Notes: a model not told the origin generated them from the sequence alone. A DNA stretch of 62,830 nucleotides from Mycobacterium sp. IS-3022 (GCF_001500065.1 NZ_LQIN01000016.1:1-62830); one strand, 5' to 3'; positions 8,892 through 19,034 are shown, counted from the first letter of the stretch. Numbers and translations are program-made.

Positions 8892-9461
8892 ATGCCCCGG
8901 GTCACCGACGACCACCTGGCGGCGCGTCGTCGGCAGATCCTCGACGGCGCCCGCCGGTGTTTCGCCGAGTACGGCTATGACAAGGCGACCGTGCGGCGGC
9001 TCGAGCAGACGATCGGGCTGTCGCGCGGCGCCATCTTCCACCACTTCCGGGACAAGGACACGCTGTTCTTCGAGCTGGCCCGCGAGGACGCCGAGCGGAT
9101 GGCCGACGTCGCCGCGAGGGAGGGGCTCGTCCAAGTGATGCGGGACATGCTCGCTGCGCCCGAACAGTTCGACTGGCTGGCCACGCGGCTGGAGATCGCG
9201 CGAAAGCTCCGCAACGATCCCGAGTTCCACCGCGGGTGGTCGGAGCGGTCCGCCGAACTCTCAGCGGCCACCCATCAGCGGTTACGTATGCAGAAACAGG
9301 CGGGCCGACTGCGCGACGACGTCCCCAGCGCCGTGCTGCAGACCTATCTCGACCTCGTCCTCGACGGTTTGGTTGCACGGTTGGCTTCGGGAGACGATCC
9401 CGAAAAGCTCAGTGCCGTACTGGACCTCGTCGAGGCATCCCTGCGGCAGCGGCCGGACTAG
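8892..9461 (+). CDS. acnR: TetR family repressor of aconitase (AcnR, Rv1474c-like)
   Basis: A 189-residue TetR regulator. The N-terminal HTH spans about residues 10-55 (ARRCFAEYGYDKATVRRLEQTIGLSRGAIFHHF). The C-terminal half is the helical ligand domain. In Corynebacterium the orthologue represses acn and responds to citrate and metal. The gene starts 5 bases after the acn stop with a weak Shine-Dalgarno, so it is probably expressed from the acn promoter and autoregulated through the operator at 5992-6007. Its TAG stop shares CTAG with the stop of the convergent small gene. Confidence 0.93.
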   Translation: MPRVTDDHLAARRRQILDGARRCFAEYGYDKATVRRLEQTIGLSRGAIFHHFRDKDTLFFELAREDAERMADVAAREGLVQVMRDMLAAPEQFDWLATRLEIARKLRNDPEFHRGWSERSAELSAATHQRLRMQKQAGRLRDDVPSAVLQTYLDLVLDGLVARLASGDDPEKLSAVLDLVEASLRQRPD

Positions 9462-9652
9462 CTGGCGCGCCTGCTGCGGTGGTTGGGGCCGCCGCGGCTG
9501 CGCATCGTGGTGCCCGACTCGCGCAGCATGCTGTGGATCGAACCGTACGATCGGCCGGTGGACGCCACCAGCGTGCGGATACTCGCGCCACCCTCGTAAG
9601 CACTCCGCAACTCGTTGAGCAACTGGTCTCTCGACTTGTCCAGCTTTTTCAT
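9458..9652 (-). CDS. Small helix-turn-helix protein (Rv1473A-like)
   Basis: A 64-residue basic protein starting MKKLDKSRDQL. An HTH is readable at about residues 20-45 (GASIRTLVASTGRSYGSIHSML), followed by an Arg/Ser-rich tail, so DNA binding is likely. The Shine-Dalgarno GGAGGTGCTG directly precedes the ATG and is one of the strongest in the window. Its stop overlaps the acnR stop (CTAG). It lies 97 bases downstream of the ABC-F gene on the same strand and could be read from that transcript or its own promoter. It is comparable in size and position to Rv1473A (63 residues). Target genes are unknown. Confidence 0.85.
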   Translation of the reverse strand: MKKLDKSRDQLLNELRSAYEGGASIRTLVASTGRSYGSIHSMLRESGTTMRSRGGPNHRSRRAS

Positions 9653-9749
9653 CAGCACCTCCCCGCTTGATGCCCCGACGCATACCCAGCGTATGAACCG
9701 GTTACACACGGCGGATGAAAATGACGAAACGGTCTCCAGACCCGCCGGA

Positions 9750-11378
9750 TCAGGCCAACTCGATGAGATCGCGGTAGTCCTCGGACCAGAAGTCCTCGGT
9801 GCCGTCGGGAAGCAGCACCACGCGCTGCGGGTCCAACGCCTCGGCGGCGCCGGGATCATGGGTCACCAGCACGACCGCGCCGACGTAGCTGCGCAGCGCG
9901 TCGAGGACCTGCTCCCGTGACGCGGGATCGAGGTTGTTCGTCGGCTCGTCGAGCAACAGCACATTCGCGGTCGATGCGACCAGCCCGGCGAGCGCCAGTC
10001 GTGTCTTCTCCCCGCCGGACAGCGTGCCCGCCGGCTGCTCGAGCTGCGGTCCGCTGAACATGAAGGCGCCCAACAGACCCCGAAGGTCCTGCTCGCCGGT
10101 GTCGGGCGCCGCGTGCCGGATGTTCTCCCACACCGTCGCGGTGTCGTCGAGGGTGTCGTGCTCCTGGGCGAAATAGCCGAGTTTGAGGCCGTGGCCGGGT
10201 TCCAACACGCCGGCATCCGGCGTTTCGGCGCCGGCCAGCAGGCGCAGCAGCGTGGTCTTGCCCGCGCCGTTGAGGCCGAGCACCACGACGCGTGAGCCGC
10301 GGTCGATCGCGAGGTCGACACCGGTGAAGACCTCGAGCGACCCGTAGTTCTTCGTCAGCCCCTTGGCGACGAGCGGGGTACGTCCGCACGGCGCGGGGGT
10401 CGGGAACTTGATGCGGGCCACCTTGTCGGCGGCGCGTTCCTCGTCGAGAGCGGCCATCATCCGGTCGGCGCGTCGCAACATGTTCTGCGCAGCAACGGCT
10501 TTGGTGGCCTTGGCGCCCATCTTGGCGGCCTGTGAGCGCAACGCGGAAGCCTTGCGTTCGGCGTTGGCGCGTTCGCGGCGGCGCCGCTGTTCGTCGGTGG
10601 CGCGGGCGTCGAGGTACTTCTGCCAACCCATGTTGTAGACGTCGACCTCGCCGCGCACCGCGTCGAGGAACCACACCCGGTTCACCACATCGGCGAGCAG
10701 ATCGACGTTGTGGCTGATGACGATCAGGCCCCCGGTGTGCTGCTGCAAGAAGTCGCGCAGCCAGCCGATGGAATCGGCATCGAGATGGTTGGTGGGTTCG
10801 TCGAGCAGCAGCGTTGCCGAAGATCCCGCACCGCTCTCGGATGCGGAGAACAGGATCCGGGCGAGTTCCACGCGGCGGCGCTGACCGCCGGACAGCGTGC
10901 GCAGCGGTTGCGTCAGGACGCGTTCGGGCAGTCCGAGGCTCGCGCAGATCCGGCCTGCCTCGCTCTCGGCGGCGTAGCCGCCCAGCGCCGCGAACCGTTC
11001 CTCGAGTTGACCGTACCGGCGGACGGCCTTGTCCCGGGCGGCGTCGTCGGCGACCTCGGCCATCAGCACCTGCTGCTTCTCCAGGTCGGCCAGCAGGGTG
11101 TCGAGCCCACGTGCCGACAGGACCCGGTCGCGAGCGAGCACGTCGAGGTCGCCTTCTCTGGGATCCTGTGGCAGGTAACCGATTTCGCCGTTGCGGGCGA
11201 TGTCTCCCGCGTAGGGCTCGCTTTCGCCGGCGAGGATGCGCAGCGTGGTGGTCTTGCCTGCGCCGTTGCGGCCGACCAAGCCGATCCGATCGCCGGGCTG
11301 CACCCGAAGCGCGGTTCCGTCGGTGGACAGCAACGTGCGTGCCCCGGCGCGGACCTCGAGGTCCGTTGCGGTGATCAC
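9750..11378 (-). CDS. ABC-F family ATPase (Rv1473-like)
   Basis: A 542-residue soluble protein with two ABC nucleotide-binding domains and no membrane segments, typical of the ABC-F translation factors and ribosome-protection proteins. Domain 1 has Walker A GRNGAGKTT (about 37-45), signature LSGGQRRRVELA and Walker B DEPTNHLD. Domain 2 has GLNGAGKTT, LSGGEKTRLALA and DEPTNNLD. An Arg/Ala-rich helical linker (about 225-320) separates them, like the P-site tRNA-interaction motif region of the family. Rv1473 has been discussed as a macrolide-related ABC protein; whether this one protects ribosomes or acts as a housekeeping factor cannot be told from sequence. The GTG start lies 12 bases after the echA12 stop. 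Confidence 0.92.
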   Translation of the reverse strand: MITATDLEVRAGARTLLSTDGTALRVQPGDRIGLVGRNGAGKTTTLRILAGESEPYAGDIARNGEIGYLPQDPREGDLDVLARDRVLSARGLDTLLADLEKQQVLMAEVADDAARDKAVRRYGQLEERFAALGGYAAESEAGRICASLGLPERVLTQPLRTLSGGQRRRVELARILFSASESGAGSSATLLLDEPTNHLDADSIGWLRDFLQQHTGGLIVISHNVDLLADVVNRVWFLDAVRGEVDVYNMGWQKYLDARATDEQRRRRERANAERKASALRSQAAKMGAKATKAVAAQNMLRRADRMMAALDEERAADKVARIKFPTPAPCGRTPLVAKGLTKNYGSLEVFTGVDLAIDRGSRVVVLGLNGAGKTTLLRLLAGAETPDAGVLEPGHGLKLGYFAQEHDTLDDTATVWENIRHAAPDTGEQDLRGLLGAFMFSGPQLEQPAGTLSGGEKTRLALAGLVASTANVLLLDEPTNNLDPASREQVLDALRSYVGAVVLVTHDPGAAEALDPQRVVLLPDGTEDFWSEDYRDLIELA

Positions 11379-11390
11379 GCTGTGCTGTCC

Positions 11391-12236
11391 TTACTTGTCG
11401 TCGGTGAAGACAGGGGCCCGTTTCTCGGCGCGCGCTGTCACCGCTTCTTCGAAGTTGGCGGTGAGCAACCGGACGAAGAGTTGTCCGAGGCCCTCGGCTT
11501 GCATATGCCCTTCCAGGCTACCGGCGTCCAGTCCACTCCAAAGTGTGCGTTTGGTCAACTCGATTCCCGGCCGAGAGAACGTCGCGATGCGTTCACCGAG
11601 CTGGTAGCAAACCTCGAGCAGGTCGTCGTCGGGGACCGCGCGGGACACCAGCCCGATGCGTTCGGCCTCGGCGGCGTCGACGTCACGGCCGGTCAGCATC
11701 AGCTCGAAGGCCCGCGAGGTGCCGATGGCGCGCGGCAGCAGATAGGACAATCCCAGTTCACTGGCGGTCAGACCGTTGTTGATACCAGCAGCGCGAAAGT
11801 AGGCGCCGTCGGCGGCGACGCGGATGTCGCACGCCAGTGCCAGGCACAGGCCTCCTCCGATCGCGGCGCCGTTGACCGCGGCGATCACCGGCTGGTGCAT
11901 CTTGCGCAGGGCCAGGATGACGTCGTCGAGCACCTCCATGGACCGCAGCGCGAACGTCGGCCGGGTCAGCCCGTCGATGTGCGGCACGGCGCCGGCCGAC
12001 TTGTGGTCGGCGCCGGAGGAAAAACCGCGTCCCGCGCCGGTCAGCACCACCGCCCGCACGGAGTTGTCGAAGGTCAGTTCCTCGAGCGCCTTCTTGAGCG
12101 GCACCATGACGTCGAAGGCCATGGAGTTCATCCGTTCCGGCCGGTTCAGGGTCACCAGCGCGACGCCGGGCCGCGGTCGGTCCACCAGGACGAAGTTGCT
12201 CTGTTCGGTGTCTGCGCGCTCGTTCACGCAGTGCAC
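11391..12236 (-). CDS. echA12: Enoyl-CoA hydratase/isomerase family protein EchA12
   Basis: Crotonase-superfamily protein of 281 residues acting on acyl-CoA thioesters. The oxyanion-hole segment FSSGADHKSAG and the NGAAIGGGLCLALACDI core are clear. By alignment with classical enoyl-CoA hydratase, both catalytic Glu positions are replaced: one in GGGLCLA (C for E) and one in FRAAGINNG (G for E). A hydratase mechanism is therefore doubtful, and isomerase, hydrolase or non-catalytic roles are alternatives. A Glu four or five residues on (ASELG) might serve instead. Start is GTG 12236 or, three codons in, GTG 12227. It lies 18 bases downstream of trxA and 12 upstream of the ABC-F gene, forming one unit. 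Confidence 0.88.
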   Translation of the reverse strand: MHCVNERADTEQSNFVLVDRPRPGVALVTLNRPERMNSMAFDVMVPLKKALEELTFDNSVRAVVLTGAGRGFSSGADHKSAGAVPHIDGLTRPTFALRSMEVLDDVILALRKMHQPVIAAVNGAAIGGGLCLALACDIRVAADGAYFRAAGINNGLTASELGLSYLLPRAIGTSRAFELMLTGRDVDAAEAERIGLVSRAVPDDDLLEVCYQLGERIATFSRPGIELTKRTLWSGLDAGSLEGHMQAEGLGQLFVRLLTANFEEAVTARAEKRAPVFTDDK

Positions 12237-12254
12237 GCTATCGCGTGCGCAGCG

Positions 12255-12620
12255 TCACTCCGGCTGGCCGTTGTCCTGCGCTGCGATCGCGGCGTCGATG
12301 TCGAACTCCTTGACCTGCTGGACGAGCTCCTCGAGCGCCGCGGGCGGCAACGCGCCGGCCTGGTTGAAGACCAGTTTGCCCTTCTTGAACGCCATCAACG
12401 TCGGGATGGACCGGATGTCGGCGGCCGCAGCCAGCGCCTGTTCGGCCTCGGTGTCGACCTTGGCGTACACCACGTCGGGGTGTTCCTCGGAGGACGCCGC
12501 GAACGTGGGGGCGAATGCCTTACACGGGCCACACCACGACGCCCAGAAGTCCACCAGCACGATCTCGTTGTCGTTGATGGTGTCGTTGAATTGTTCGGCG
12601 GTGATGTCTTGGGTAGCCAC
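12255..12620 (-). CDS. trxA: Thioredoxin
   Basis: A 121-residue cytosolic thioredoxin with active site WCGPC (C30 and C33) within FWASWCGPCKAFAPTF and the conserved cis-Pro segment SIPTLMAFKKG. It reduces protein disulfides. It is the first gene of the trxA-echA12-ABC-F string and starts 80 bases after the end of the suf operon. Unlike M. tuberculosis Rv1470-Rv1471, no thioredoxin reductase gene follows, so reduction must rely on a reductase encoded elsewhere. Confidence 0.95.
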   Translation of the reverse strand: MATQDITAEQFNDTINDNEIVLVDFWASWCGPCKAFAPTFAASSEEHPDVVYAKVDTEAEQALAAAADIRSIPTLMAFKKGKLVFNQAGALPPAALEELVQQVKEFDIDAAIAAQDNGQPE

Positions 12621-12700
12621 GTTGAGTCCTAACGCTGGTGTTCAGCCGGGTGTTCCCCAGCCTACGGACGGCGAAACGGTGCAGCGCGCGATCGCCGCCG

Positions 12701-13048
12701 TCAGACCGTGAAGCCGAGCGCCCGAAGCTGCTCGCGGCCGTCCTCGGTGATCTTGTCCGGTCCCCACGGCGGGTTCCACACCCAGTTGATCCTCAGCTCG
12801 TCGACCAGGCCCGCACCCACCAGCGCGGTGCGCGACTGATCCTCGATGACATCGGTCAGCGGGCACGCGGCCGACGTCAGGGTCATGTCGATCAACGCGA
12901 CGTTGCCCTGCTCCCCCTGCTCGACGTTGATTCCGTAAACCAGGCCCAAGTCGACGACGTTGATCCCCAGTTCCGGATCGACCACGTCGCGCATCGCCTC
13001 CTCGAGATCGAACAACAGTTCCTCGTTAGGCACTGCGGTGTCGCTCAT
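12701..13048 (-). CDS. sufT: SufT/DUF59 iron-sulfur assembly protein (Rv1466-like)
   Basis: A 115-residue MIP18/DUF59 protein thought to help mature Fe-S proteins. It has the family segments DPELGINVVDLGLVY and TLTSAACPLTDVI with a conserved Cys. The start ATG at 13048 lies inside the 3' end of sufU (23-base overlap); longer in-frame extension into sufU is not supported by family length. It is the last gene of the suf operon. No clear terminator follows within the 80 bases before trxA. Confidence 0.92.
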   Translation of the reverse strand: MSDTAVPNEELLFDLEEAMRDVVDPELGINVVDLGLVYGINVEQGEQGNVALIDMTLTSAACPLTDVIEDQSRTALVGAGLVDELRINWVWNPPWGPDKITEDGREQLRALGFTV

Positions 13049-13511
13049 TCGGCGCCTCCTCTGTCCCGAATTCTGCGCCGGCTTGCGCCAGCGCGTCCTT
13101 GAAAGCCATCCAACCCAGCAGCGCGCACTTGACCCGCGCCGGATACTTCGCGACACCGGCGAACGCGATGCCGTCTCCGATCACATCTTCGTCGCCGCCG
13201 ACCGTCCCGCGCGACGAAATCATCTCGCTGAACGCCGCGACCGTCTTCATGGCGTCGCCGACGCTTTGCCCGATCACCTGATCGGTCAGCACGGACGTCG
13301 AGGCCTGGCTGATCGAACAGCCCTGACCGTCATAGGAGATGTCGGCCACCTGCTCGCCGTCGCCGGACAACGTCACCCGCAGCGTCACCTCGTCCCCGCA
13401 GGTCGGATTGACGTGGTGCACCTGCGCGTCGAACGGCTCGCGCAGCCCACGGTTGTGCGGGTGCTTGTAGTGATCGAGGATCACTTCCTGGTAGATCTGC
13501 TCCAGCCGCAC
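13026..13511 (-). CDS. sufU: SufU zinc-dependent sulfurtransferase
   Basis: A 161-residue SufU of the IscU-like superfamily. It accepts sulfide from SufS and passes it to the SufBCD scaffold. The metal ligands are C38, D40, C65 and C129 (NPTCGDE, QGCSIS, VKCALLG), and the SufU-specific insertion before the last Cys is present. The GTG start at 13511 follows the sufS TGA after one base. Rv1465 is 162 residues. It is the sixth gene of the suf operon. Confidence 0.95.
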   Translation of the reverse strand: MRLEQIYQEVILDHYKHPHNRGLREPFDAQVHHVNPTCGDEVTLRVTLSGDGEQVADISYDGQGCSISQASTSVLTDQVIGQSVGDAMKTVAAFSEMISSRGTVGGDEDVIGDGIAFAGVAKYPARVKCALLGWMAFKDALAQAGAEFGTEEAPNERHRSA

Positions 13512-13512
13512 G

Positions 13513-14769
<1,257 letters not shown>

Positions 14770-15540
14770 TTACGCCTCCGCGGCCGCCGTCTGGGTGAAC
14801 CGGACGTAGCCGTTCTCCTCGAGTTCGTCGGCGAGTTCCGGACCACCGGAGGTGACGATGCGCCCGTCGACGAACACGTGCACGAACTGCGGCCGGATGT
14901 ACCGCAGGATCCGGGTGTAGTGCGTGATGAGCAGCACGCCGCCGTGCTCGGTCTCGGCGTAGCGGTTGACGCCCTCGCTGACCACCCGCAGCGCATCGAC
15001 GTCCAGACCCGAGTCCGTCTCGTCGAGAATCGCGATCTTCGGCTTCAGCAGAGCCAGTTGCAGGATCTCGTGGCGCTTCTTCTCACCGCCCGAGAACCCT
15101 TCGTTGACACTGCGTTCGGAGAACGCCGCGTCGATCCCGAGGTCGCTCATCGCGGCCTTGACCTCTTTGATCCAGTGCCGCAGCTTCGGCGCCTCGCCTC
15201 GCACGGCCGTCGCGGCGGTGCGCAGGAAGTTCGACATCGAGACCCCCGGCACCTCGACGGGGTACTGCATCGCGAGGAACAGGCCTGCGCGGGCGCGCTC
15301 GTCGATGCTCATCTCCAGCACGTCCTGGCCGTCCAGCGTGATCGAACCGGACGTCACCGTGTAGCGGGGGTGGCCGGCGATCGCGTACGACAGGGTCGAT
15401 TTGCCGGAACCGTTGGGGCCCATCACCGCATGGGTCTCCCCCGACTTCACGGTCAGGTCGACACCCTTGAGGATCGGTATCTCGGTCTGCTCGGGTGTGA
15501 GGACCGAGACGTGCAGGTCTTTGACTTCCAGTGTGGTCAT
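14770..15540 (-). CDS. sufC: Fe-S assembly ATPase SufC
   Basis: A 256-residue soluble ABC ATPase that drives the SufBCD scaffold. Walker A is GPNGSGKST (about 40-48), the signature FSGGEKKRHEIL is of the SufC type, and Walker B is LDETDSGLD. Its ATG at 15540 overlaps the sufD stop (ATGA). Confidence 0.96.
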   Translation of the reverse strand: MTTLEVKDLHVSVLTPEQTEIPILKGVDLTVKSGETHAVMGPNGSGKSTLSYAIAGHPRYTVTSGSITLDGQDVLEMSIDERARAGLFLAMQYPVEVPGVSMSNFLRTAATAVRGEAPKLRHWIKEVKAAMSDLGIDAAFSERSVNEGFSGGEKKRHEILQLALLKPKIAILDETDSGLDVDALRVVSEGVNRYAETEHGGVLLITHYTRILRYIRPQFVHVFVDGRIVTSGGPELADELEENGYVRFTQTAAAEA

Positions 15541-16733
15541 GATTGGGCTGTTCTCGATTCTGTGATCGCTAGTTCTCGTTCGATTGCTTCGGTGAGGCGC
15601 TCGCGCACCGCGGGCACGGCGATCTTGGCGATGATCTCGTTGAAGAAGCCGCGCACCACCAAGCGCCGTGCCTGATCCTCGGGGATGCCGCGGGCCCTTA
15701 GATAGAACAACTGCTCGTCGTCGAAACGTCCGGTGGCACTGGCGTGTCCGGCGCCGACGATCTCACCCGTCTCGATCTCGAGGTTGGGCACCGAGTCGGC
15801 CCGCGCGCCGTCGGTGAGCAGCAGATTGCGGTTCACCTCGAAGGTGTCGGTGCCGATGGCCTCCGCGCGGATCAACACGTCGCCGACCCACACGGTGTGC
15901 GCGTCGGGCCGATTGGATGCCGGATCACCTTGCAGTGCACCCTTGTACAACACATCGGACTTGCAGTTCGGATGGGCGTGATCGACGAGCAGCCGCGACT
16001 CGAAGTGCTGACCGTCGTCGGCGAAGTAGGTGCCGAGCAACTTGGCGTCGCCGCCGGTTCCGGTGAAGCGGACCGTCGCCGTGGTCCGGACGACGTCGCC
16101 GCCGAGCGTGACGTTGACGTGTCCGAGCACGGCATCCTTGCCCAGCCGCGCGTGGTGCGCGCTGACATGCACCATGTCGTCGGCCCAGTCGGCGATCCAG
16201 ATCACCCCGAGGCCGGCCGAATCACCCACGATGATCTCGACGTTGTCGGCGTAGGTTCCGCTGCCGCGCAGGTCGACGACGACGATCGCCCGCGACAGTT
16301 CCTCGACGCGGATCTGCAGATGCCCGTAGGCCACCGCGCCCTCACCCGGGCCGCTGATGTCGATCTCGATCGGCTCGGCGACCTCGGTGTCACGGGCCAC
16401 GGTGACGATCGTCGCCGTGTCGAACGACGAAAATGCTTGCGCTGCAACCCGGTCCGCGGGCACGCCGCCCTCACCGAGCCGCTCGTCGCCGCGGCGCACC
16501 GTCTCCACGGTGACGCCGGGCAGTTCGGCCGCCCGAATCTGGGCGCTGCCCGTGGCGGGCGCGGAGCCGTCGTGCAGACCGCGGAGGCGTTTGAGCGGTG
16601 TGAACCGCCAGATCTCGTCGCGGCCACCGGGCACCTCGAAGGCGTTCACGTCGAACGAGGTGAAGATCTCGCCCTTGTTGAGTGCGGATCCGGCCGGCGT
16701 CGGTTCGACGGCGGTGGTCAGCTCGGAAACCAC
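15537..16733 (-). CDS. sufD: Fe-S assembly protein SufD
   Basis: A 398-residue scaffold subunit built on a right-handed beta-helix core shared with SufB. The C-terminal SufB/D signature (HASATGRFDDEQLFYLRARGIPEDQARRL region) is clear at about residues 330-360. It forms the SufBC2D complex with its neighbours. Start is GTG 16733, immediately after the sufB TGA with no spacer; sufC follows with a 4-base overlap. Confidence 0.95.
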   Translation of the reverse strand: MVSELTTAVEPTPAGSALNKGEIFTSFDVNAFEVPGGRDEIWRFTPLKRLRGLHDGSAPATGSAQIRAAELPGVTVETVRRGDERLGEGGVPADRVAAQAFSSFDTATIVTVARDTEVAEPIEIDISGPGEGAVAYGHLQIRVEELSRAIVVVDLRGSGTYADNVEIIVGDSAGLGVIWIADWADDMVHVSAHHARLGKDAVLGHVNVTLGGDVVRTTATVRFTGTGGDAKLLGTYFADDGQHFESRLLVDHAHPNCKSDVLYKGALQGDPASNRPDAHTVWVGDVLIRAEAIGTDTFEVNRNLLLTDGARADSVPNLEIETGEIVGAGHASATGRFDDEQLFYLRARGIPEDQARRLVVRGFFNEIIAKIAVPAVRERLTEAIERELAITESRTAQS

Positions 16734-18179
16734 TCAGCCCACCGCGCCTTCCATTTGCAGCTCGATCAGCCGGTTGAGCTCCAGCGCGTACTCCATCGGG
16801 AGTTCCTTGGCGATCGGCTCGACGAAGCCGCGCACCACCATCGCCATCGCCTCATCCTCGGTGAGGCCGCGGCTCATCAGGTAGAACAGCTGGTTCTCGC
16901 TGACCTTCGACACGGTGGCCTCGTGACCCATGGTCACGTCGTCCTCGCGGATGTCGACGTAGGGATAGGTGTCGCTGCGGCTGACGGTATCGACGAGCAG
17001 CGCATCGCATTTCACGCTGGAGCGCGATCCGTGTGCGCCCTTGTTGACCTGGACCAGGCCGCGGTAGGACGCGCGGCCACCGCCGCGGGCCACCGACTTG
17101 GACACGATGTTGCTCGATGTGTTCGGCGCCAGGTGAAGCATTTTCGCGCCGGTGTCCTGATGCTGGCCCTCGCCGGCGAACGCCACCGACAGCACCTCAC
17201 CGCGGGCGTGTTCACCGGTCATCCACACGGCCGGGTACTTCATCGTGACCTTGGAGCCGATGTTGCCGTCGACCCATTCCATCGTCGCTCCCGCCTCGGC
17301 GCGGGCCCGCTTGGTGACCAGGTTGTAGACGTTGTTCGACCAGTTCTGAATCGTCGTGTAGCGGCAGCGGCCGCCCGGCTTGACGATGATTTCGACGACC
17401 GCGGAGTGCAGCGAGTCGCTCTTGTAGATCGGCGCGGTGCAGCCTTCGACGTAGTGCACGTAGGCGCCCTCGTCGACGATGATCAGCGTGCGCTCGAACT
17501 GGCCCATGTTCTCGGTGTTGATCCGGAAGTAGGCCTGCAGCGGGATGTCGACGTGCACGCCGGGCGGGACATAGATGAACGAACCGCCCGACCAGACCGC
17601 GGTGTTGAGCGCGGAGAACTTGTTGTCGCCGGCGGGGATCACGGTGCCGAAGTACTGCTTGAAGATGTCCGGATGCTCGCGCAGCGCGGTGTCGGTGTCG
17701 AGGAAGACGACACCCTGGGCCTCGAGGTCCTCGCGGATCTGGTGGTAGACCACCTCCGACTCGTACTGGGCCGCCACACCGGAGACCAGACGCTGCTTCT
17801 CCGCCTCCGGGATGCCGAGCTTGTCGTAGGTGTTGCGGATGTCCTCGGGGAGGTCGTCCCAGGTGGCGGCCTGCTTCTCGGTGGACCGCACGAAGTACTT
17901 GATGTTGTCGAAGTCGATGCCCTCGAGGTTGGAACCCCACGTCGGCATCGGCTTCTTGGTGAAGGTGCGCAGCGCCTTCAACCGGGTCTCGAGCATCCAC
18001 TCGGGCTCGTTCTTCTTCGCCGAGATGTCACGAACCACCGCCTCGGACAATCCGCGCTGCGCGCTGGCGCCCGCGACGTCGGAGTCCACCCAGCCGTAGC
18101 CGTACCGGCTCAGCGAAGCGATGGCCTCGTCCTGGCTGAGCGGTTCGCCTACCTTGTGGACCTCGGGTGTCGTCGTCAT
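16734..18179 (-). CDS. sufB: Fe-S assembly scaffold SufB (intein-free)
   Basis: A 481-residue cluster scaffold subunit. The core beta-helix and the C-terminal signature ending [19 protein letters not shown] are complete. The M. tuberculosis orthologue Rv1461 is 846 residues because it carries an intein; here the frame is uninterrupted and shows no Hedgehog/intein motifs. The ATG at 18179 overlaps the sufR stop (ATGA). It is the second gene of the suf operon. Confidence 0.96.
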   Translation of the reverse strand: MTTTPEVHKVGEPLSQDEAIASLSRYGYGWVDSDVAGASAQRGLSEAVVRDISAKKNEPEWMLETRLKALRTFTKKPMPTWGSNLEGIDFDNIKYFVRSTEKQAATWDDLPEDIRNTYDKLGIPEAEKQRLVSGVAAQYESEVVYHQIREDLEAQGVVFLDTDTALREHPDIFKQYFGTVIPAGDNKFSALNTAVWSGGSFIYVPPGVHVDIPLQAYFRINTENMGQFERTLIIVDEGAYVHYVEGCTAPIYKSDSLHSAVVEIIVKPGGRCRYTTIQNWSNNVYNLVTKRARAEAGATMEWVDGNIGSKVTMKYPAVWMTGEHARGEVLSVAFAGEGQHQDTGAKMLHLAPNTSSNIVSKSVARGGGRASYRGLVQVNKGAHGSRSSVKCDALLVDTVSRSDTYPYVDIREDDVTMGHEATVSKVSENQLFYLMSRGLTEDEAMAMVVRGFVEPIAKELPMEYALELNRLIELQMEGAVG

Positions 18180-18931
18180 CTCGACGCTCCTTGCTTGCTA
18201 GTTGGGGCTGTGGCTGTGATCTTGTCGACCTTGTCGACCAGCGGTACGTGCGTGGTGCAGGCGCAGTCGCCGTTGACGATCGTGGCGAGCCTCTGCACGT
18301 GGGTTCCCAGGATCTCGGCGAAGGCCTCCCGCTCCGTCTCGCACAGTTCCGGGAACTCCTCCGCGACGTGAGACACCGGACAGTGATGCTGACACAGCTG
18401 GATTCCGTGGATCGGTCCAGGCGCCGGCGTAACCGATGTCACAGTCGTCGCGTAGCCGGCCTCGGTCAGCGCGGCCGCCACCCGGTCGGCCTTTGATTCA
18501 ACGTCATCGGGACCCTCGGTTACTCCCGCGAGAATCCCGTCGATACGACGACGCGCGAACGCCCGCACGGCGTCGTCGCCGCCGATCTCTCGTAACTGCC
18601 GGATCGCCGCGGCGGCGAGGTCGTCGTAGGCGTGGCTCAGCTTGGCGCGACCCGCCGGGGTGAGCCGGTACCGCTTGGCGGGCCGACCGCGTCCGGTGTG
18701 CTGCCAGGCGGCCGCGGCGCTGGCCTGCGCGTCGCCCGCCTCCATCAGCGCGTCCAGGTGGCGACGCACCCCGGCAGCGGAGATTCCGAGCCGCTCGCCG
18801 ATCTCGCCCGCAGTGATCGGTCCGGATTCCAGCAGCAGCTGCACGATCGCACCACGCGTGTGGCGATCGGCTCCTGCGGCGGTGCTGGACGTCGCCGTCG
18901 TAGCGGCGCCAGCCTCCGGACTGAATTTCAC
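18176..18931 (-). CDS. sufR: Fe-S cluster-containing repressor SufR
   Basis: ArsR/DeoR-like regulator controlling the suf operon. The winged HTH is at about residues 22-85 ([24 protein letters not shown]), and the C-terminal Cys cluster (CQHHC, then ELCETE and GDCACTTH) can bind a 4Fe-4S cluster, as shown for mycobacterial SufR. GTG 18931 gives 251 residues; a TTG at 18955 would extend it but lies beyond the likely -10. The chosen GTG sits inside a perfect inverted repeat that is probably the SufR operator. It heads the seven-gene suf transcript. Confidence 0.92.
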   Translation of the reverse strand: MKFSPEAGAATTATSSTAAGADRHTRGAIVQLLLESGPITAGEIGERLGISAAGVRRHLDALMEAGDAQASAAAAWQHTGRGRPAKRYRLTPAGRAKLSHAYDDLAAAAIRQLREIGGDDAVRAFARRRIDGILAGVTEGPDDVESKADRVAAALTEAGYATTVTSVTPAPGPIHGIQLCQHHCPVSHVAEEFPELCETEREAFAEILGTHVQRLATIVNGDCACTTHVPLVDKVDKITATAPTSKQGASR

Positions 18932-18944
18932 AACACTATTGTGA
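18928..18944. promoter_or_regulatory. Inverted repeat at sufR start (probable SufR operator) with -10
   Basis: TCACAA-N5-TTGTGA is a perfect 6-base-arm palindrome. On the minus strand it covers CACAAT (18938-18943), a good -10, the 6-base spacer and the first bases of the sufR GTG. TTTACA lies 18 bases further upstream as a possible -35. SufR is known to autoregulate through a palindromic site; this is the obvious candidate. The geometry also predicts a leaderless suf mRNA. Confidence 0.72.
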
Positions 18945-19022
18945 CGGAATTCCAAAAGCCGTGTAAAGCAAGGGCACCCTTAGCCCGACCTCGGCCCGAC
19001 CGGGACCACCGACACCGGCGGT

Positions 19023-19028
19023 TACGCT
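19023..19028 (+). promoter_or_regulatory. -10 element TACGCT of leaderless mptB
   Basis: TACGCT is followed by exactly 6 bases and the GTG start, with no Shine-Dalgarno. This is the geometry of mycobacterial leaderless transcripts. Confidence 0.55.
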
Positions 19029-19034
19029 GCTGAG

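Noticed and set aside
15744..18371. 875-residue plus-strand reading frame opposite sufD, sufB and sufR
   Set aside because: It spans three well-identified minus-strand genes and their overlaps and has antisense-type composition.
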